This document shows, one piece after another, positions 33,411 to 45,933 of a DNA stretch of 64,000 nucleotides. The DNA lies in contig JANUWF010001942.1 of NCBI GenBank assembly GCA_026120185.1, forward strand, positions 434,001 to 498,000, read 5' to 3'. Numbering within the stretch: the stretch's first letter is position 1; each line of letters opens with the position of its first letter. Under the pieces are notes generated by a model that did not search any database, was not told where the DNA came from, and saw only the letters and a list, made by a program, of their open reading frames with translations. Made by a program: the position numbers and the translations under genes. The stretch comes from Voacanga thouarsii. Its lineage: Eukaryota > Streptophyta > Magnoliopsida > Gentianales > Apocynaceae.

Positions 33411-34439
33411 GTAAATTAATATATTAAAATAGATATGACAAAAGCCATCGAAGTTGAATTAAACAAGTTTATACTTATTCAACACGTTCCATCTCATTTC
33501 CTAAGTTAATACTACAAATCAAGTGATTTATATAAATACGGAATACCCAGGTAATTTACGTTCTTTAACTTCCAAAGCTACTGCTATCATAATTAGCAAA
33601 TAGAAAATTGGTCCATGTATTCACTTTTGCAGGATAATATAAATGCTTAATAGAGATGAATAAATAAAGATCTTCAACTTTTATATTGCCCTCGTTAAAC
33701 TCTCGTTTCTTTTTCTGGGTAATGTAAAAGCTTAGTAAAGATATGCGAGTAATGATTTTTCAACTTTTGCTTTACCTTACTCTATTCTCTCGTTCTTACC
33801 GCAATTCACATTTACTTAAATACAAAGTTAAGACTAACTAGAAGATCATAGAATATAAATAAATCAAAATTCTCAGTTTATACTTCATTGCAAGTTTCTC
33901 ATCCATTCCAGAGAGAAAGACTATCACAATGTTTACTAAAATATAAACAAAGTTAATACAAATTCTCAAGACTTAGTAATTTCATACATAATATATAAGT
34001 TTACCCATCTAAAAAGGGTTTAACTAAATTCTCATGCCAAAAGAGACACAATAACAAAACCATCAAAGCCAAACTAATCCAAAAATTGAAATTTTTTTGC
34101 AAAATTTTGCCCAAATTTTAGCATTTTCAGCCCAAGATTAAGTTAAAAAATCCACAAATAAGCTCGCAAAGAATACACTTCCAACCTCTCCCCCGCACTT
34201 AAAATGGACAATGTCTTCATTGGCCAATAACATATAGAATATTAATAAATGCAATGGGACTGAGAAAGATAAAGAGCAAAAGGTAAAACAATATTCCCAA
34301 GTGATTAAAAGCCTAATTTGATCATTAGAGGAAAAAGAAAATCATCCATAAAGCAAGTTATATCTACAAGTATAAAAAAGAAATAAAGTACTGAATAAGT
34401 GAAATAAAAAAAAAATAAAGCCGATTGTTAAATGTCATA
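33411..34439 (-). other. Element D 3' untranslated region
   Basis: Non-coding. Near 34190 the - strand reads GGACAATG... context followed by TTTTAAGTGCGGGGGAG, the internal polypurine-like block shared with A, B and C. The equivalent in C lies about 1.5 kb before its 3' LTR. Confidence 0.55.
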
Positions 34440-35052
34440 TCAAAATAGAGTAATAAAAACATCCTAATAAACTAAGAAAATACTATATCTATCATAAACC
34501 TTGGCCTCCATGATGACTCGAGCCAACTCTTTGATATATTATAATACCAGACTGCTGCAAGCGATCCCACATTTGATAGAGGAAGATATTAGATCTATCT
34601 TACCTTTCGTTAAGAACGTTTAAAGTGTTGTTGATATCCTTTTGTATACCTCCAATCTACTCTATCTGCTTCCCAACGTCAGAAGATGACTAGTTTTGCT
34701 TCTCCACAACTCTATTAGGCTAGTGACCATCTCCTACTGTTGAGTAATCATCAAACTCTGTTGAGCAACAATGCCTCTAAATGCATCCATGCCCATGGTC
34801 AGAGTAGCAAAATATGTGTGCACCTCAGTCTAGAAATCCACTGTACTAGAAAATCATCCTATGTTAGGACGAGAAGCTCGTGAAAACTCTATTATTGGAG
34901 GCGGGTGCTGCTACTGTGAAAATGTTTGGCCTATCTTGTCTTTAAATTCACTAGGGGTTAACCACCTTATTCTCATTTTCATCGTAGTTGTATCCACAAC
35001 TCACCAATATCCTATCTGTAACAATCCTACTCGCAGTAGTAGAAGCTACCAC
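34440..35052 (-). pseudogene. Element D late ORF, C-terminal part
   Basis: Broken by stops, but readable on the - strand in several frames downstream of the C insertion: TTASRIVTDRILVSCGYN near 35020 and a Gln/Asn-rich stretch near 34600. It continues the ORF fragment at 54132-54633 across the C insertion. Function unknown. See the central fragment for the family argument. Confidence 0.5.
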
Positions 35053-36594
35053 TGATGTGTCCGGATTTGGGTGTAAAAATCATACAAAAACTAAACACAT
35101 TCCTAATCAAGTTTAAATTAAAACGTTCAACCCAAATCACACATATGAGCAAGCGTACTCATCATTAACCGAGCATAGGGTTCAAACGAGTGTCGATCCT
35201 CAAGAAATAAGTAGACGTTAATTACCTTTCTTTTATTGCTTAATCGACTCGATAAAGTGAAAAATAAATAAAAATAAAAAATAAAATAAAATAAAAATAA
35301 AAATATATACATGTCGAGGATGTAGAATTATGCAATTCAAACCATTGTTTAGACACTCATGATCTTAAAGCACCCAACCTTTATTAGAACTAATTATTCT
35401 CTTGGCATCATGAAGAATTAAAGTAGACTCACTTTTTTCCCAATCCATGAATCCTTTTCTTCTAGGTAACTTAGCATCACATACTCTCTCTCAGCCAATC
35501 TTACCCAAAAGATGCCTTCAACACAATTTTTTGATTAAATTTCCATACTCTGGCAAACTTAAAACATAAAATTAACCAATGAATCAATACTCTGGTAGAC
35601 ATCAATTAACCTTTAATTACCAATTCCTAGCAATTAATCCCTTTCCCAAGCAAGTTAAAGACAACAAATATGAAATTAACCAATTGAAACCACCATCAAC
35701 CCCTTTCCCAAGCAAGTTAATGAAAAGAAACAATCAATCACTCTCGTAATCAATCCAAATAATTAAATACAAAGAGTAACAATCAATTAATCAAAAGATC
35801 AAATAACTCTAAAAATCATGAATATCTAAAACAATGTCAAATTACAATAAAACAATTAACATATCATTGTTCAAGAAAAAAAAAAATAAAGTAAAAGAAA
35901 GCACTCATAGACAAGCCTCCTTCTTCTTCCTTTGAAGACCTTCCTGCACAACCCTCCTTAAATTGAAGAATTCCTCCTTTGATTGAGTGATTTTCTATGA
36001 TGATCAATGAATTTTCCCTTTTTCCCTTGCATTTTTCATCTATTTATAGCCTTAAGGAGTGCCTAAACTCGTAGGTACCAAGTTCTTGGCCGAGTAGAAA
36101 TTGAAAGATACTAAAACTCCTTTGATTACCAAAATGCGTAGAAAAATTGCAGCACCACCTTAACTCCAAGGCACAGTTGGCGCCGTCTTGGCTCTCGGAG
36201 CCGACGCCGATTGTGTTCTGCTTCTCTATTCGTTTGCCAAATTTTCTTCAAATTTCACGCAATGAGTTCCAGAATGCAGTCGGCGCCGGTTCCAGCTTCA
36301 CAGCCGACGCCGCCTTAGTTTTGTTCTTTTCTGTTTCACCAATTTTTCCATTGCTTCGAAGTCCGTTTCAACAGTGCACAGCTGGTGCCGGTTCTAGGGC
36401 CCTAGCTGGTGCCGCCTCTCCTATGTTTTGTGACGTTTTCACTTTTTTTATCCCAAAAACCTGAAATAATGAACAAAATACTTTTCCAAGGGTAAAATCT
36501 CAAATATGAATTCATATAACTAGTTATTGCACAAAATGTATTGCAAAAAAACTTCAAATAACTAGAAAAAGTATGACTAATTTAGCCCATATCA
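35053..36594 (-). repeat. Element C 3' LTR (1542 bp)
   Basis: Left boundary TGATGTGTCC, right boundary AGCCCATATCA: the inverted A-family LTR. It contains the GC-rich motif in inverted form near 36280-36310 and the altered inverted repeat near 36060. The small + ORF at 36147-36464 only translates LTR. Confidence 0.93.
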
Positions 36595-36612
36595 TATTCC
36601 CCCACACTTAGC
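36595..36612 (-). other. Polypurine tract of element C
   Basis: Read on the - strand this is AGTGTGGGGGAATA context directly before the LTR start, the same as in element A. Confidence 0.85.
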
Positions 36613-38530
36613 TCTTTGCTTGTCCTCAAGTAAAGTATCAAGAACAAGTAGGAAAGCACAAAGTTAAATCAATCACTCGATCAATTTCAAAAGCATATCT
36701 TCAATGCTTTCAAGAACATATAACACATGATACTAAATCTTTCACAACCAATGCAAGACTTGTGTAGTGATAAATGACTTAGTAGAACCATCTCAATACT
36801 TCACAATATTCTCAAACCATTGGAAAGAATTTTAGTTCAAAAAGAATATGCATTCCATATGCTTACTTTTTATACACTCTCTCCACTAATCCAGGATATA
36901 TCATGATTCTACTCAAATCAAGTAGGACTTTTAAGCTTGTAATGTAGCTTATCAAATGAAGGATATAGGAGAATCAAAAGTCAAAGAAAAACTGCGAGTT
37001 AGCAAGAAAAGGATACACAAAATGAATCAATAATTTCCAACTCTTCTTGCTCTCCTATTCCAAAAAAAAAAAAAAATCCAACAAACCATAACCTCATATA
37101 ACAATTACAACTCTACTCAAGCAAATCCTGCATTTTTTCTTCTTTTTTTTTGAACTCTTCTTCTCATCAACTTCATTCACAAGATCACTCAAATGTTCTA
37201 GCAATAGTGTCAAGTACTTTAATATGAACTTAACTTTTACAATTCAATCACCATCCCTTTTGTGATCTTTTCTTTTCTTCTTCTTCTTTCACTTGCCTTT
37301 TTTTTTTTTTTTTTTGCTGCTGTTGTTTTTTTCACTTCTCTTCTTTCATTCTTTCTAGCAGCTTTTTGCTTTCTTTTCTTTTCAATTCCTCTCTTTTCTT
37401 TTCCATCTCAATCTTTTTTTTTTCTCTTTCTCAATTTTTTTCAACTTCTTTCTTCCATTCTACTTTCTTTCTTTTCCCAGCTCAACTCATGATTGATCCA
37501 TGACTAAAAGTAACACGTCCTGATATTTATTCCAACATTCTTCCTCAACATTCACTTACATATACTTTCATCCATCAAGAGCATAAAGATTTGGAACCTT
37601 ATTCAAACTCTCAGTACAAACAATGGACAAAATATTGCGACGGGTTTTAATGAAAGAAATCAACAATTTAAGCTCAAAATAGGCACTAGGGATGTTATGA
37701 AAATAGGTAGGTTTGAAAAGCTCAAACTATCCAAAAAAGGCCTATTATCATCATCCTTAAGTTAAATCATGATTGTCTTTCTTATTTCACCTCGAGAGTT
37801 ATTCAAGTAAGTTCTAGAATGCTCTATGAGTTTTTAGTAGAAAACAAGGTTTAAGAACAATGCAAAGCATTTGATCAAGAACTACTTCATCCAAGTGAGT
37901 GCAAAAAGTCATGCATAAGCCATAAATGATTTAGAACATAAGCTCTATAATCCCCCACAAGGACATGCACTAAAGATATAGCTTGAAATCTCCAGAAAAT
38001 CAGAAAAATTTGAAAAATTTTCTCACAAAAGTTTCTCCCAAGAAGGCTAAAGAATATGGAAGACTTGTCAATCAAATCACTTCCCCACACTTAAACTGGA
38101 CATTGTCCTCAATGACCAAAGAAATATAACAAGAACAAACAATACCATAGGATGAAAAATATAAAGGAGAAGAGATAAGAAAAACAAACTTCCATTCATT
38201 GGCATTGTATCGTACAAGAGCTGAATGTTTGAAGAATGAGGCATCATCAAAGTACCTAAAAAGAAAAATACAAAAACACACCAAAGCATAAAAACTAGAA
38301 ACGAAAATAAAGCAAAAGCAAAAGAAAGAAAAGAGGACAACAACCCAGAGAGAAAACGTATGAATTATCATGTCGCAATAGCCAAGATCATGTCCACTTG
38401 ATCCGTGTTGCGAAGAAGGTAACCAACATAGTGTTTCACTCGACTTCCATTTACTTTGAAAGTGCCCTTAGTAGGGTGAATAATTTCGATGGTGCCAAAT
38501 AGAAATATTTTATTCACAGTGTATGGTCCC
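36613..38530 (-). other. Element C 3' non-coding region
   Basis: Matches element A 4700-6192 in the opposite orientation. It contains the pyrimidine-rich tract 37265-37490 (purine-rich in the transcript) and the internal polypurine-like block with GGACATTGTCC near 38098. No coding is conserved between the two copies. Confidence 0.7.
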
Positions 38531-38532
38531 GA

Positions 38533-39500
38533 TCACCTTAATTTCAATTTACCTGGAAAAAGTCGTAGGCAAGAGTTGAATAACAATACTTGATCGCCTT
38601 TCACGAATTCGTGTTGTCGAGTGATATATTTGACGTGCCATTTTTTGACGTTCTCTTTATACCGAGTGGTCGTATCATAAGCATCTTTTCGCAATTCCTC
38701 CAAGGCTGTGAGTTGAAGTAACCTGGACTGCCCTGCTGTCTCAAGATCAAGATTAACAAGCTTTATTGCCCAATAAGCCTTGTGTTCAATTTCAACAGGT
38801 AGATGACATGCTTTGACATAGACTAACCGAAACAGAGTCGTGCCAATTGATGTCTTAAAGGCTGTCCTATATGCCCAAAGGGTGTCGTCTAGTTTTAGAA
38901 TCCAATCCTTTCTAGTATGATTAACAGTTTTTTCCAAGATTCTTTTAATTTCCCTATTAACCACTTCAACCTGTCCACTTGTTTAGGGATGTAAGGGGTG
39001 GCAAACCTGTGGTTCACACCTAAATGTTTGAGAACTTTTTCCATTTGTGCATTACAAAAATGAGTCCCCCTATCAATAATGAGCACCTTAGACACACCAA
39101 AATGGGTGAAATTTTTTTTTTAGGAATTTCACCACTACCCTTGCATCATTAGTGGGTAAAGCTTGGACTTCTACCCATTTAGAAACATAGTCCACTGCCA
39201 CCAAAATATATTTATTCCTCAAAGAACTGGGAAAAGGTCCCATAAAATCTATCCCCCAATAATCAAATACTTCACAAGCTTGAAAATTTTATAATGGCAT
39301 CTCATTAGATTTAGAGATGTTACCTGTACGTTGACACCTATCACAATTTTGGACAAACTTGTGGGCATCTCTGAACAATGTGGGACAATAGAATCCGGCA
39401 TCAAGCACCTTTCGTGCAGTGTTGTTGGCTTGGTAGTGGCCTCTAGCAAGTCCTTCAGGACAATATCTTAGAATCTCGTCACCTTCTTTAGAGTCCACGC
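38533..39500 (-). pseudogene. Element C integrase
   Basis: N-terminal zinc-binding block near 39460-39330: LARGHYQANNTAR and QNCDRCQRTGN. The core Asp is at 39249-39247 (DFMGPFPS frame), the second Asp at 39074-39072 (LIIDRGTHFCN) and the Glu at 38967-38965. The D-to-E distance is about 35 residues, as in active integrases. The C-terminal part is open at 38964-38533: [59 protein letters not shown]. Frame breaks occur at an A-run near 39115 (- strand) and near 38985. The catalytic triad is kept, although the residue after the second Asp is Arg instead of the usual small residue. Confidence 0.88.
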
Positions 39501-39823
39501 ATCTATGAATGATTTGGTCCGCTTAACACTTAAACAAATATGGGTCTTTCCAAAAGTAATGCCTTACTTCGGAGAGGAATTTCTTCTTTTATTGCATTGT
39601 AAGAGGTTTTGGAACAATTCCTGCAACCAAGTGATTAGCAAAATCGGCGAACCAATAAGTGGTTTGCATCTCACCTTCTATGAGCAAGAGTTGCTCATCT
39701 AGAAAAAGCGTCATCAATGTCCTCTTCTATCAAGGATTCTAAATTTGGATTATCCAATCTGGACAAGTGATCCGTAACCAAGTTTTCTGCACCCTTTTTG
39801 TCCCTAATCTCCAAATCAAATTC

Positions 39824-40213
39824 CTACAATAATAGAACCCATCTTATCAATCTTGGTTTGGAATCATGTTTGGTTAATAGGTATTTTAGGGCTGAATGGT
39901 CCGTATAAACAATGACTTTGGATAGAATAAAATAAAAACAGAATTTATCAAAGGTAAACACTATGGCAAGTAGTTCTTTCTCTGTTGTTATGTAATTTTC
40001 CTGTACATCCATTAAAGTCTTGCTTGCATAGTATATAGGTTGAAAGTGCTTATTCCATCTTTGTCCCAATACTGCACCAACTACAAAATCACTTGTATCA
40101 TATATTAGTTCAAAGGGAATAGACCAATCAGGTGCAATTAGAATGGGTGAATTAATCAATTTGTCCTTAAGTATGGTAAAAGCGTTGAGACATTTTTTAT
40201 CAAAATTAAACAC
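39824..40213 (-). pseudogene. Element C RNase H domain
   Basis: Open stretch: [72 protein letters not shown] and [11 protein letters not shown]. The catalytic Asp (LIYDTSD), Glu (EKELLAI) and Asp (VYTDHSAL) are all visible. Separated from the reverse transcriptase by a stop near 40254 (IL DF then TAG context). Confidence 0.87.
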
Positions 40214-40255
40214 AGCATCCTTTTCAAGTAAAGAAGTAAGAGGTTTTAAAATTTT

Positions 40256-41300
40256 TTAGAAGTCTAAGATGAACCTCCTGCAAAAACCTGCATGACCAAG
40301 AAAGCTTCTTATAGCTTTTCCCGAAGTAAGGGGACGCAGCTTCTCAATTACTTCAATTTTTGCTCTATCAACCTTAATATCCTTCCTTGAAATTTTATAT
40401 CCCAACACAATACCTTCTTGCATCATAAAGTGACATTTTTCCCAGTTAAGCATGAGGTTGGTCTCTTCACATCTTGCTAGCACCTTTTCAAGATTAGATA
40501 AGCAAAAGTCAAATGAATCACCAAAAACTGAAAAATCATCCATAAATACCTCCATGATGTCTCCCATGAGTCCTTCAAATATAGCTGTCATGCACCTTTG
40601 GAATGTTCCAGGACTATTACAAAGACCAACATCCGAAAATATGCAAACGTACTATATGGACATGTGAAAGTGGTTTTTTCTTGGTCCTCCGAATCTATGA
40701 GAATTTGTAAGTAGCTAGAAAATCCATCTAAGAAACAGTAATACTCATGTCCGGCTAACCTTTCCAACACTTGGTCAATAAAAGGAAGAGGGAAGTGATC
40801 TTTTCTAGTGGCTTTGTTTAGCATCCTATAATCTATGCAAAACCTCCAACCCGTAACCAATCTCATAGCGACTAACTCATTTTTATCATTGGGGCTCATC
40901 GTCATTCCTCCCTTCTTTGGTACCACTTGAGTAGGACTCACCCAAACACTATCAGAGATAGGGTAAATGATGCCTGAATCTAAGAGCTTAACCACCTCAC
41001 CTTTTACCACTTCACTCATATGTAGGTTCATCCTACGTTGGGGTTGCACTACGGGTTTTGCACCTTCTTCCATCAAGATCTTGTGCATACAGAAGGATGG
41101 ACTAATACCTTTGATATCAGTGATCTTCCAAGCTATCACTCCCTTATATTTTCCCAACATACTTACCGGCTTAGTCTTTTGTTTTGTCTCGAGATCTTTG
41201 GCAATGATGACAGGCAACTTACGTTCTTTAGCCAATAACACATATTCCAAATGCTCGGGTAGGTCTTTTAAGTCCAATTCGGGAGGATCTTCTATAGATG
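40256..41300 (-). pseudogene. pol: Element C reverse transcriptase (frameshifted)
   Basis: The N-terminal half lies in the 41685-40588 frame: MLGKYKGVIAWKITDIKGIS, VQPQRRMNLHM, SPTQVVPKKGGMT, WRFCIDYRMLNKATRKDHFP, YYCFLDGFSSYLQI and EKTTFTCPYSTFAY. The C-terminal half lies in the 40591-40256 frame: EVFMDDFSVFG with the catalytic FMDD at 40546-40535, then LNWEKCHFM and SFLGHAGFCRRFI. The shift falls near 40630, in the block after FAYFRM. FMDD in place of YVDD is usual for Athila. Confidence 0.9.
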
Positions 41301-41589
41301 ATTTCATTCTCCCTAAACTGCTTTTTCCTATTTCCAAATTCTGCATCCCATCCTCATTGTGAAATTCCTCCAAATACGCCTTTGATGTTTCCGTCAATTC
41401 CTCCTCAATAGATTCCTGCATCAACTCAAGAACTGATTCGTCAAGAATAACAACTCTTGGACAAAAATCATCAAAAGACATAGGGTGTTGCATGCTTTTA
41501 TGGATTTGAATGACTACTTCCTCATCCCCAACCCTAAGTGTCAACCTCCCCCCATGAACGTCAATTAATGCTTTTGCTGTAGCTAGGAA

Positions 41590-41958
41590 GGGTCTACCTA
41601 AGATTAAAAGAACTTTGGAATCTTCATCCATGTCAAGAATAACAAAATCCACGGGAAATATGAATTTATCAACTTTTACCAACACTTATTCTATTATACC
41701 CCTAGGATATTTGATAGATCTATCCGTGAGTTGAATACTCATCCTAGTGGGCTGTGGTTCTCCTAGGTCTAGCCTTTTGAATGTTTTATATGGCAATAAA
41801 TTAATGTTAGCACCTAGGTCAACTAATGCATTGCAGAAATGAAGAGTGCCAATTAGACATGGGATAGAGAAACTCCCTGGATCTTTTGCTTTATGTGGCA
41901 AATTTGAGTTGTCCTGTAGGATGGTAGAGCATTCTTCATTGAGGACTACTATGGACAA
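41590..41958 (-). pseudogene. Element C aspartic protease
   Basis: Active-site block ALVDLGANINLLPYKTF in the 41958-41686 frame, a stop at 41688, and continuation in the 41685 frame with DFVILDMDED and ILGRPFLATAKALID. DLGA instead of DTGA is usual for Athila proteases. The fold is readable from end to end apart from the in-frame stop after YPRGIIE. Confidence 0.85.
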
Positions 41959-41967
41959 CTCTTCTAA

Positions 41968-42473
41968 TCACTTTTTGTTGACAACCATGCTTTTGAGGAA
42001 TTTAGCATATTTGGGCATGTGGATTAAAGCTTCACTAAGGGGAATGTTTATGTGCAGTTGTTTAAACACCTCAAGGAATTTGTCGAATTGAGCATCTTTT
42101 CGGGCCTTGTGTAGACGAATAAGGTATGGTATGTTAGGCTGAAAAGAAGGTTTTTCGGAAGGTGCATAGGGGATAGCCGGCGCCGGTTTCGGTACCTTAG
42201 CCGGCACCGGTTCAATTCTGTGTTGTGTGGTTTTGGGTTTTCTGGCTAGCCGGCGCCGGTTCTCTTCTTCCAGCCCGTGCCGGTCGTCATCTAAATTGTC
42301 TAGTACTTCTTTTCCACTGCGCAATGTGATAGCAGTTGTTTCCTCAATGGCTATTGGTGTGAGTTCATGAGATTTTATCACCATATCCGTCAAAAACTAG
42401 ATTTGTCATTCCATGTTATGGATCATTGCTTCGAATTTTTTGAATGTGGAATCGATTTCGTGGAAACGCCTCG
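41968..42473 (-). pseudogene. gag: Element C gag C-terminal part, proximal to protease
   Basis: Reads AITLRSGKEV near 42310, a Pro/Arg-rich linker, IPYLIRLHKARKDAQFDKF near 42120 and HMPKYAKFLKSMVVNKK at the end. The linker is coded partly by three copies of the GC-rich ACCGGCGCCGGCT-type motif (42176-42260) also found in this family's LTRs. The frame enters from 52202 across the insertion P. No capsid domain is present. Confidence 0.75.
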
Positions 42474-42630
42474 TGTAACACCCCTCTACCTAGGCCCGCC
42501 GGGGCCGGGGATGTCGCCCTGTCCAAAGGACAAGTGGTCTTTATAACTAGGTCACACAAATAAAATAGCGAAATAAAAATAATACTTTAACTTAAAATTT
42601 ATTACAACCCAAGAATAAATCCAAGAATAC

Positions 42631-44033
42631 TGATGTGTCCGGACTTGGGTATAAAAATCATACAAAAACTAAGCACATTCCCAATCAAGTTCAAATTAAA
42701 ACGTTAAACCCAATCACACATATGAGTAAGCGTACTCATCATTAACTGAGCATAGGGTTCAAACGAGTGTCGATCCTCAAGGAACAAGTAGACATTAATT
42801 ACCTTTCTTTCATTGTTTAACCGACTCGATAAAACAAAACTGAAATAAAATAAAACAAAAGAAAATAAAAATAAATATATATACATGTCAATGATGTAGA
42901 TTTATGTAACTTAAACCATTGATTAGACAACCATGATTTTAAAGTACCCAACCTCTATCATGACTAATTATTCTCTTGGCATAATGAAGAATTAAAGTAG
43001 ACTCACTTCTTTCTCAATCCATGAATCCCTATCTTCTAGGTAACTTAGTATCACATACTCTGTCTCAACCAATCTTACCCAAAAGATGCATTAAACACAA
43101 TTCTTTGACTAAGTCGCATTCTTAGGCAAACTTAACCCACGAAATTAACCAATTGAATCCATATTTTGGCAGACATCAATTAACCTTTAATTACTCTGTT
43201 CTTGCAATTAACCCCATTTTTAGGCAAGTTAAAAGGCAACAAATATGAAACCAATCAATTTAAACCATCAACCCTATTCTCAAGCAAGTTAACGGCATAA
43301 TCAATTAATCTCGCAATCAACCCAAGTAATTAAATACCAAGAATAACAATCAATTAATCAAAAGATCAAATAACTCTAAATACCATGAATGTCTAAACCA
43401 ATGTCGAATTACAATAAAATAATTAAAACATCATTGTCAAGAAAAGAAAACAAAATAAAAGAAAGCACTCATAGACAAGCCTTTTTCTTCTTCCTTTGAA
43501 GACCTTCTTGAACAACCCTCCTTGAATTGAAGAATTCCTCCTTGGATTGAGTGATTTTCTATGATGAATAAGGAATTCTCCCATTTTTCCTTGTGTTTTT
43601 TCATCTATTTATAAGCTTAAGAAGTACCTAAACTCGTAGGTACAAAGTTCTTGGCCGAGTAGAAGTTGGAAGATACTAAAACTCCTCAGGTTTCCAAAAA
43701 AGCGTAGAAAAATCGCAGCACCGCCTCAAGGACAGAACACAGCCGCACCGCCTTGGTCCATCGGAGCCGGCGCCGCCTGTGTTCTGCTTCTCCATTTGGT
43801 CGCCGATTTTTCTCCAAATTTTGAGCATAAATTCCAGAATTCAACTGACGCCGCCTCTGCTCTGTTTCGCGACGGTTTTGCTTCATTTTACCCAAAAATC
43901 TGAAATAATGAACAAAATACCTTTCCAAGGGTAAAATCTCAAATATGAAAGAATATGGCTAGTTATTGTACAAAATGTTTTATAAAAGAGCCTTAAATAA
44001 CTAAGCAAAGTATGACTAATTTAGCCCCTATCA
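42631..44033 (-). mobile_element. S: solo LTR of the A/C family
   Basis: Runs TGATGTGTCC to CCCCTATCA with a perfect duplication AATAC (42626-42630 and 44034-44038). It lies 157 bp inside P. It matches C's LTRs and element A's, somewhat shortened in the GC-rich part. No internal sequence. Confidence 0.93.
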
Positions 44034-44038
44034 AATAC

Positions 44039-45933
44039 CAAAAACAAATCTATAATAAAATTTATCCACTCTCATCTCCCAAAAGCATTACACAAAATAA
44101 ATTATCAGAAAATCTTCCAAAGTAGGCAATATCTAGCTACTCATCCCCACAGCAGGATCGAATTGAAATCATGGTAAAAAAATGGCGATGAGACAAAAAT
44201 CTCAGTAAGTCCGTGTGTGCTTTAAGTGTCGAGTGAAAATAGTTCGTGAATGCAAAGTATAAAATCTTTATAAGAGAAATATTGGCAAGTAATAAATATT
44301 AGTTAAAACTAAGAGTGGCATTTTGGCTTTTCCCGCCATACACAATAATTAAAATCAACCACTCAAAAGAAAGGGTCATGGGTTACCACACGTTGGGCCC
44401 CATAACCGGTCAGAATGCCGACACTTTATGCAAACTGATAAAGGTAGGTGAACGGCCTACCGGGTAAGATACTCCTCCTTCTCTATACCCAAACAACAAC
44501 CGAGTGTCTATTCCGGTAAAACACAATCACTTGACTGAAATAAAAACTGTTAGCACGGACCAGCATGACTAAGTAGTACTGACGTTTCTCTAAGTTGAGT
44601 TCATCTTCTGGAGGTGGCCTCTTGCCAAAAGACTCACTCTTGCTCTTCAAAACTAGTACTACTAGCCTACCCTTATTGAGTACTCAACGAACGTATCCCA
44701 CTTGGGAAAAATGAACAAAATACAGTTTCACTTGAAAATGGCAATTAAGGGTTTTCCAAAGTCTTTGTCAAAATCAATTTTAGAAATAATTTTGAATTTG
44801 AGTAAATCTGCTTATTGCATTTCAAATAATTCATTTGACTGAAATGAGAAAGAAGTCACTCCTCAATTGCCTTTACAAAATGAGTGTCCATGCACTCTAC
44901 ATTTGGCTTGCCATAATAAACAGTTTTACATCAATCAAGTTTTATGCAGGAGCTTACCTGATCCTTACTCACAATAAAGGTCTCCAACGGTTGACCTAAC
45001 CCCGCATGGGGTAAATATAAACCACAATCAAACTCATGCCAAAATCTACTTTCACAAATAAAACTAACTCAACTCACTACTATCGTGATTCTAGTGTCCC
45101 AGGCTTCAAGGCCAAATAATAAATTAAAAGGTTTATAAGCCAATGCTAATTTGATATTTAAAATAATTAGTGTTTTGGGAAATAGGTACTAATAAGTTGA
45201 AGGTTTAAATCTTGTTAAAAATACTTTAGAGTTTATTTGATGAAGGGTCCTACGTGGTATTAGGTAAAATAATAATTTATTTATAATTAATTGCTGGAAA
45301 TAATTGATAATTAAAATTAGTTGACAATAAAGTTTAATGAGTCTTGATTGAAAGATAATAGATAAATTTTAATAGGTTTCGATTAAAAGATAATAATTAA
45401 ATTTTAATAATAAATATTTTACTTGATATGATTATTTTCATAAAAGGCTTTATCATTTTATATCATATCTATATATATTTTATTTTCTAGCAAAATCTAT
45501 TATTTATTTGACTAAAATATCCTTATTATATATAATAATCCAAATCTACCCTTCCTGGGGTTTTTTTCGAAATTACTAGCAAAAATCATATTATTAAATA
45601 TTTTATTGAAGGAAAAAAATGAGCTTAGGGACAACTAGATCATGATCATATTCTTATTGCTAACCATAATAATGAACATATACTCCCTCCAATTCATCAA
45701 ATCATCCAAATCATGAATAAAAGTATAGATCTAAATTTATCAAGGCATGATCTAACCTTTACTAGCATAAACACAATCATGGCTTCAACAATCATACTTG
45801 AATATAAATCATATTCACCAACGGTGACATAATCTCTAACATGCTTGATCACATATATCACTCTCAACATAGAGACATGCATTAAACCCTAAAACATCAT
45901 AATATCATCCAAGATAAATCATCACATGCATCA
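44039..45933 (-). repeat. P, segment between S and Q
   Basis: Non-coding LTR sequence. Complementary to the right part of Q (about 48400-49980), for example the block around 44205-44225 against 49805-49830. No ORF is conserved between the copies. Confidence 0.75.

Noticed and set aside
36147..36464. ORFs within the A/C-family LTRs (also 1533-1815, 6382-6567, 43686-43928)
   Set aside because: They come from the GC-rich motif block and change frame between LTR copies.
37262..37492. Phe/Leu/Ser-rich ORF and its equivalent at 5332-5526
   Set aside because: Translations of a pyrimidine- or purine-rich tract; the two copies do not conserve the protein.
38533..41958. Endogenous plant pararetrovirus
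   Set aside because: LTRs, integrase and target duplications are present and there is no movement or coat protein, so it is an LTR retrotransposon.
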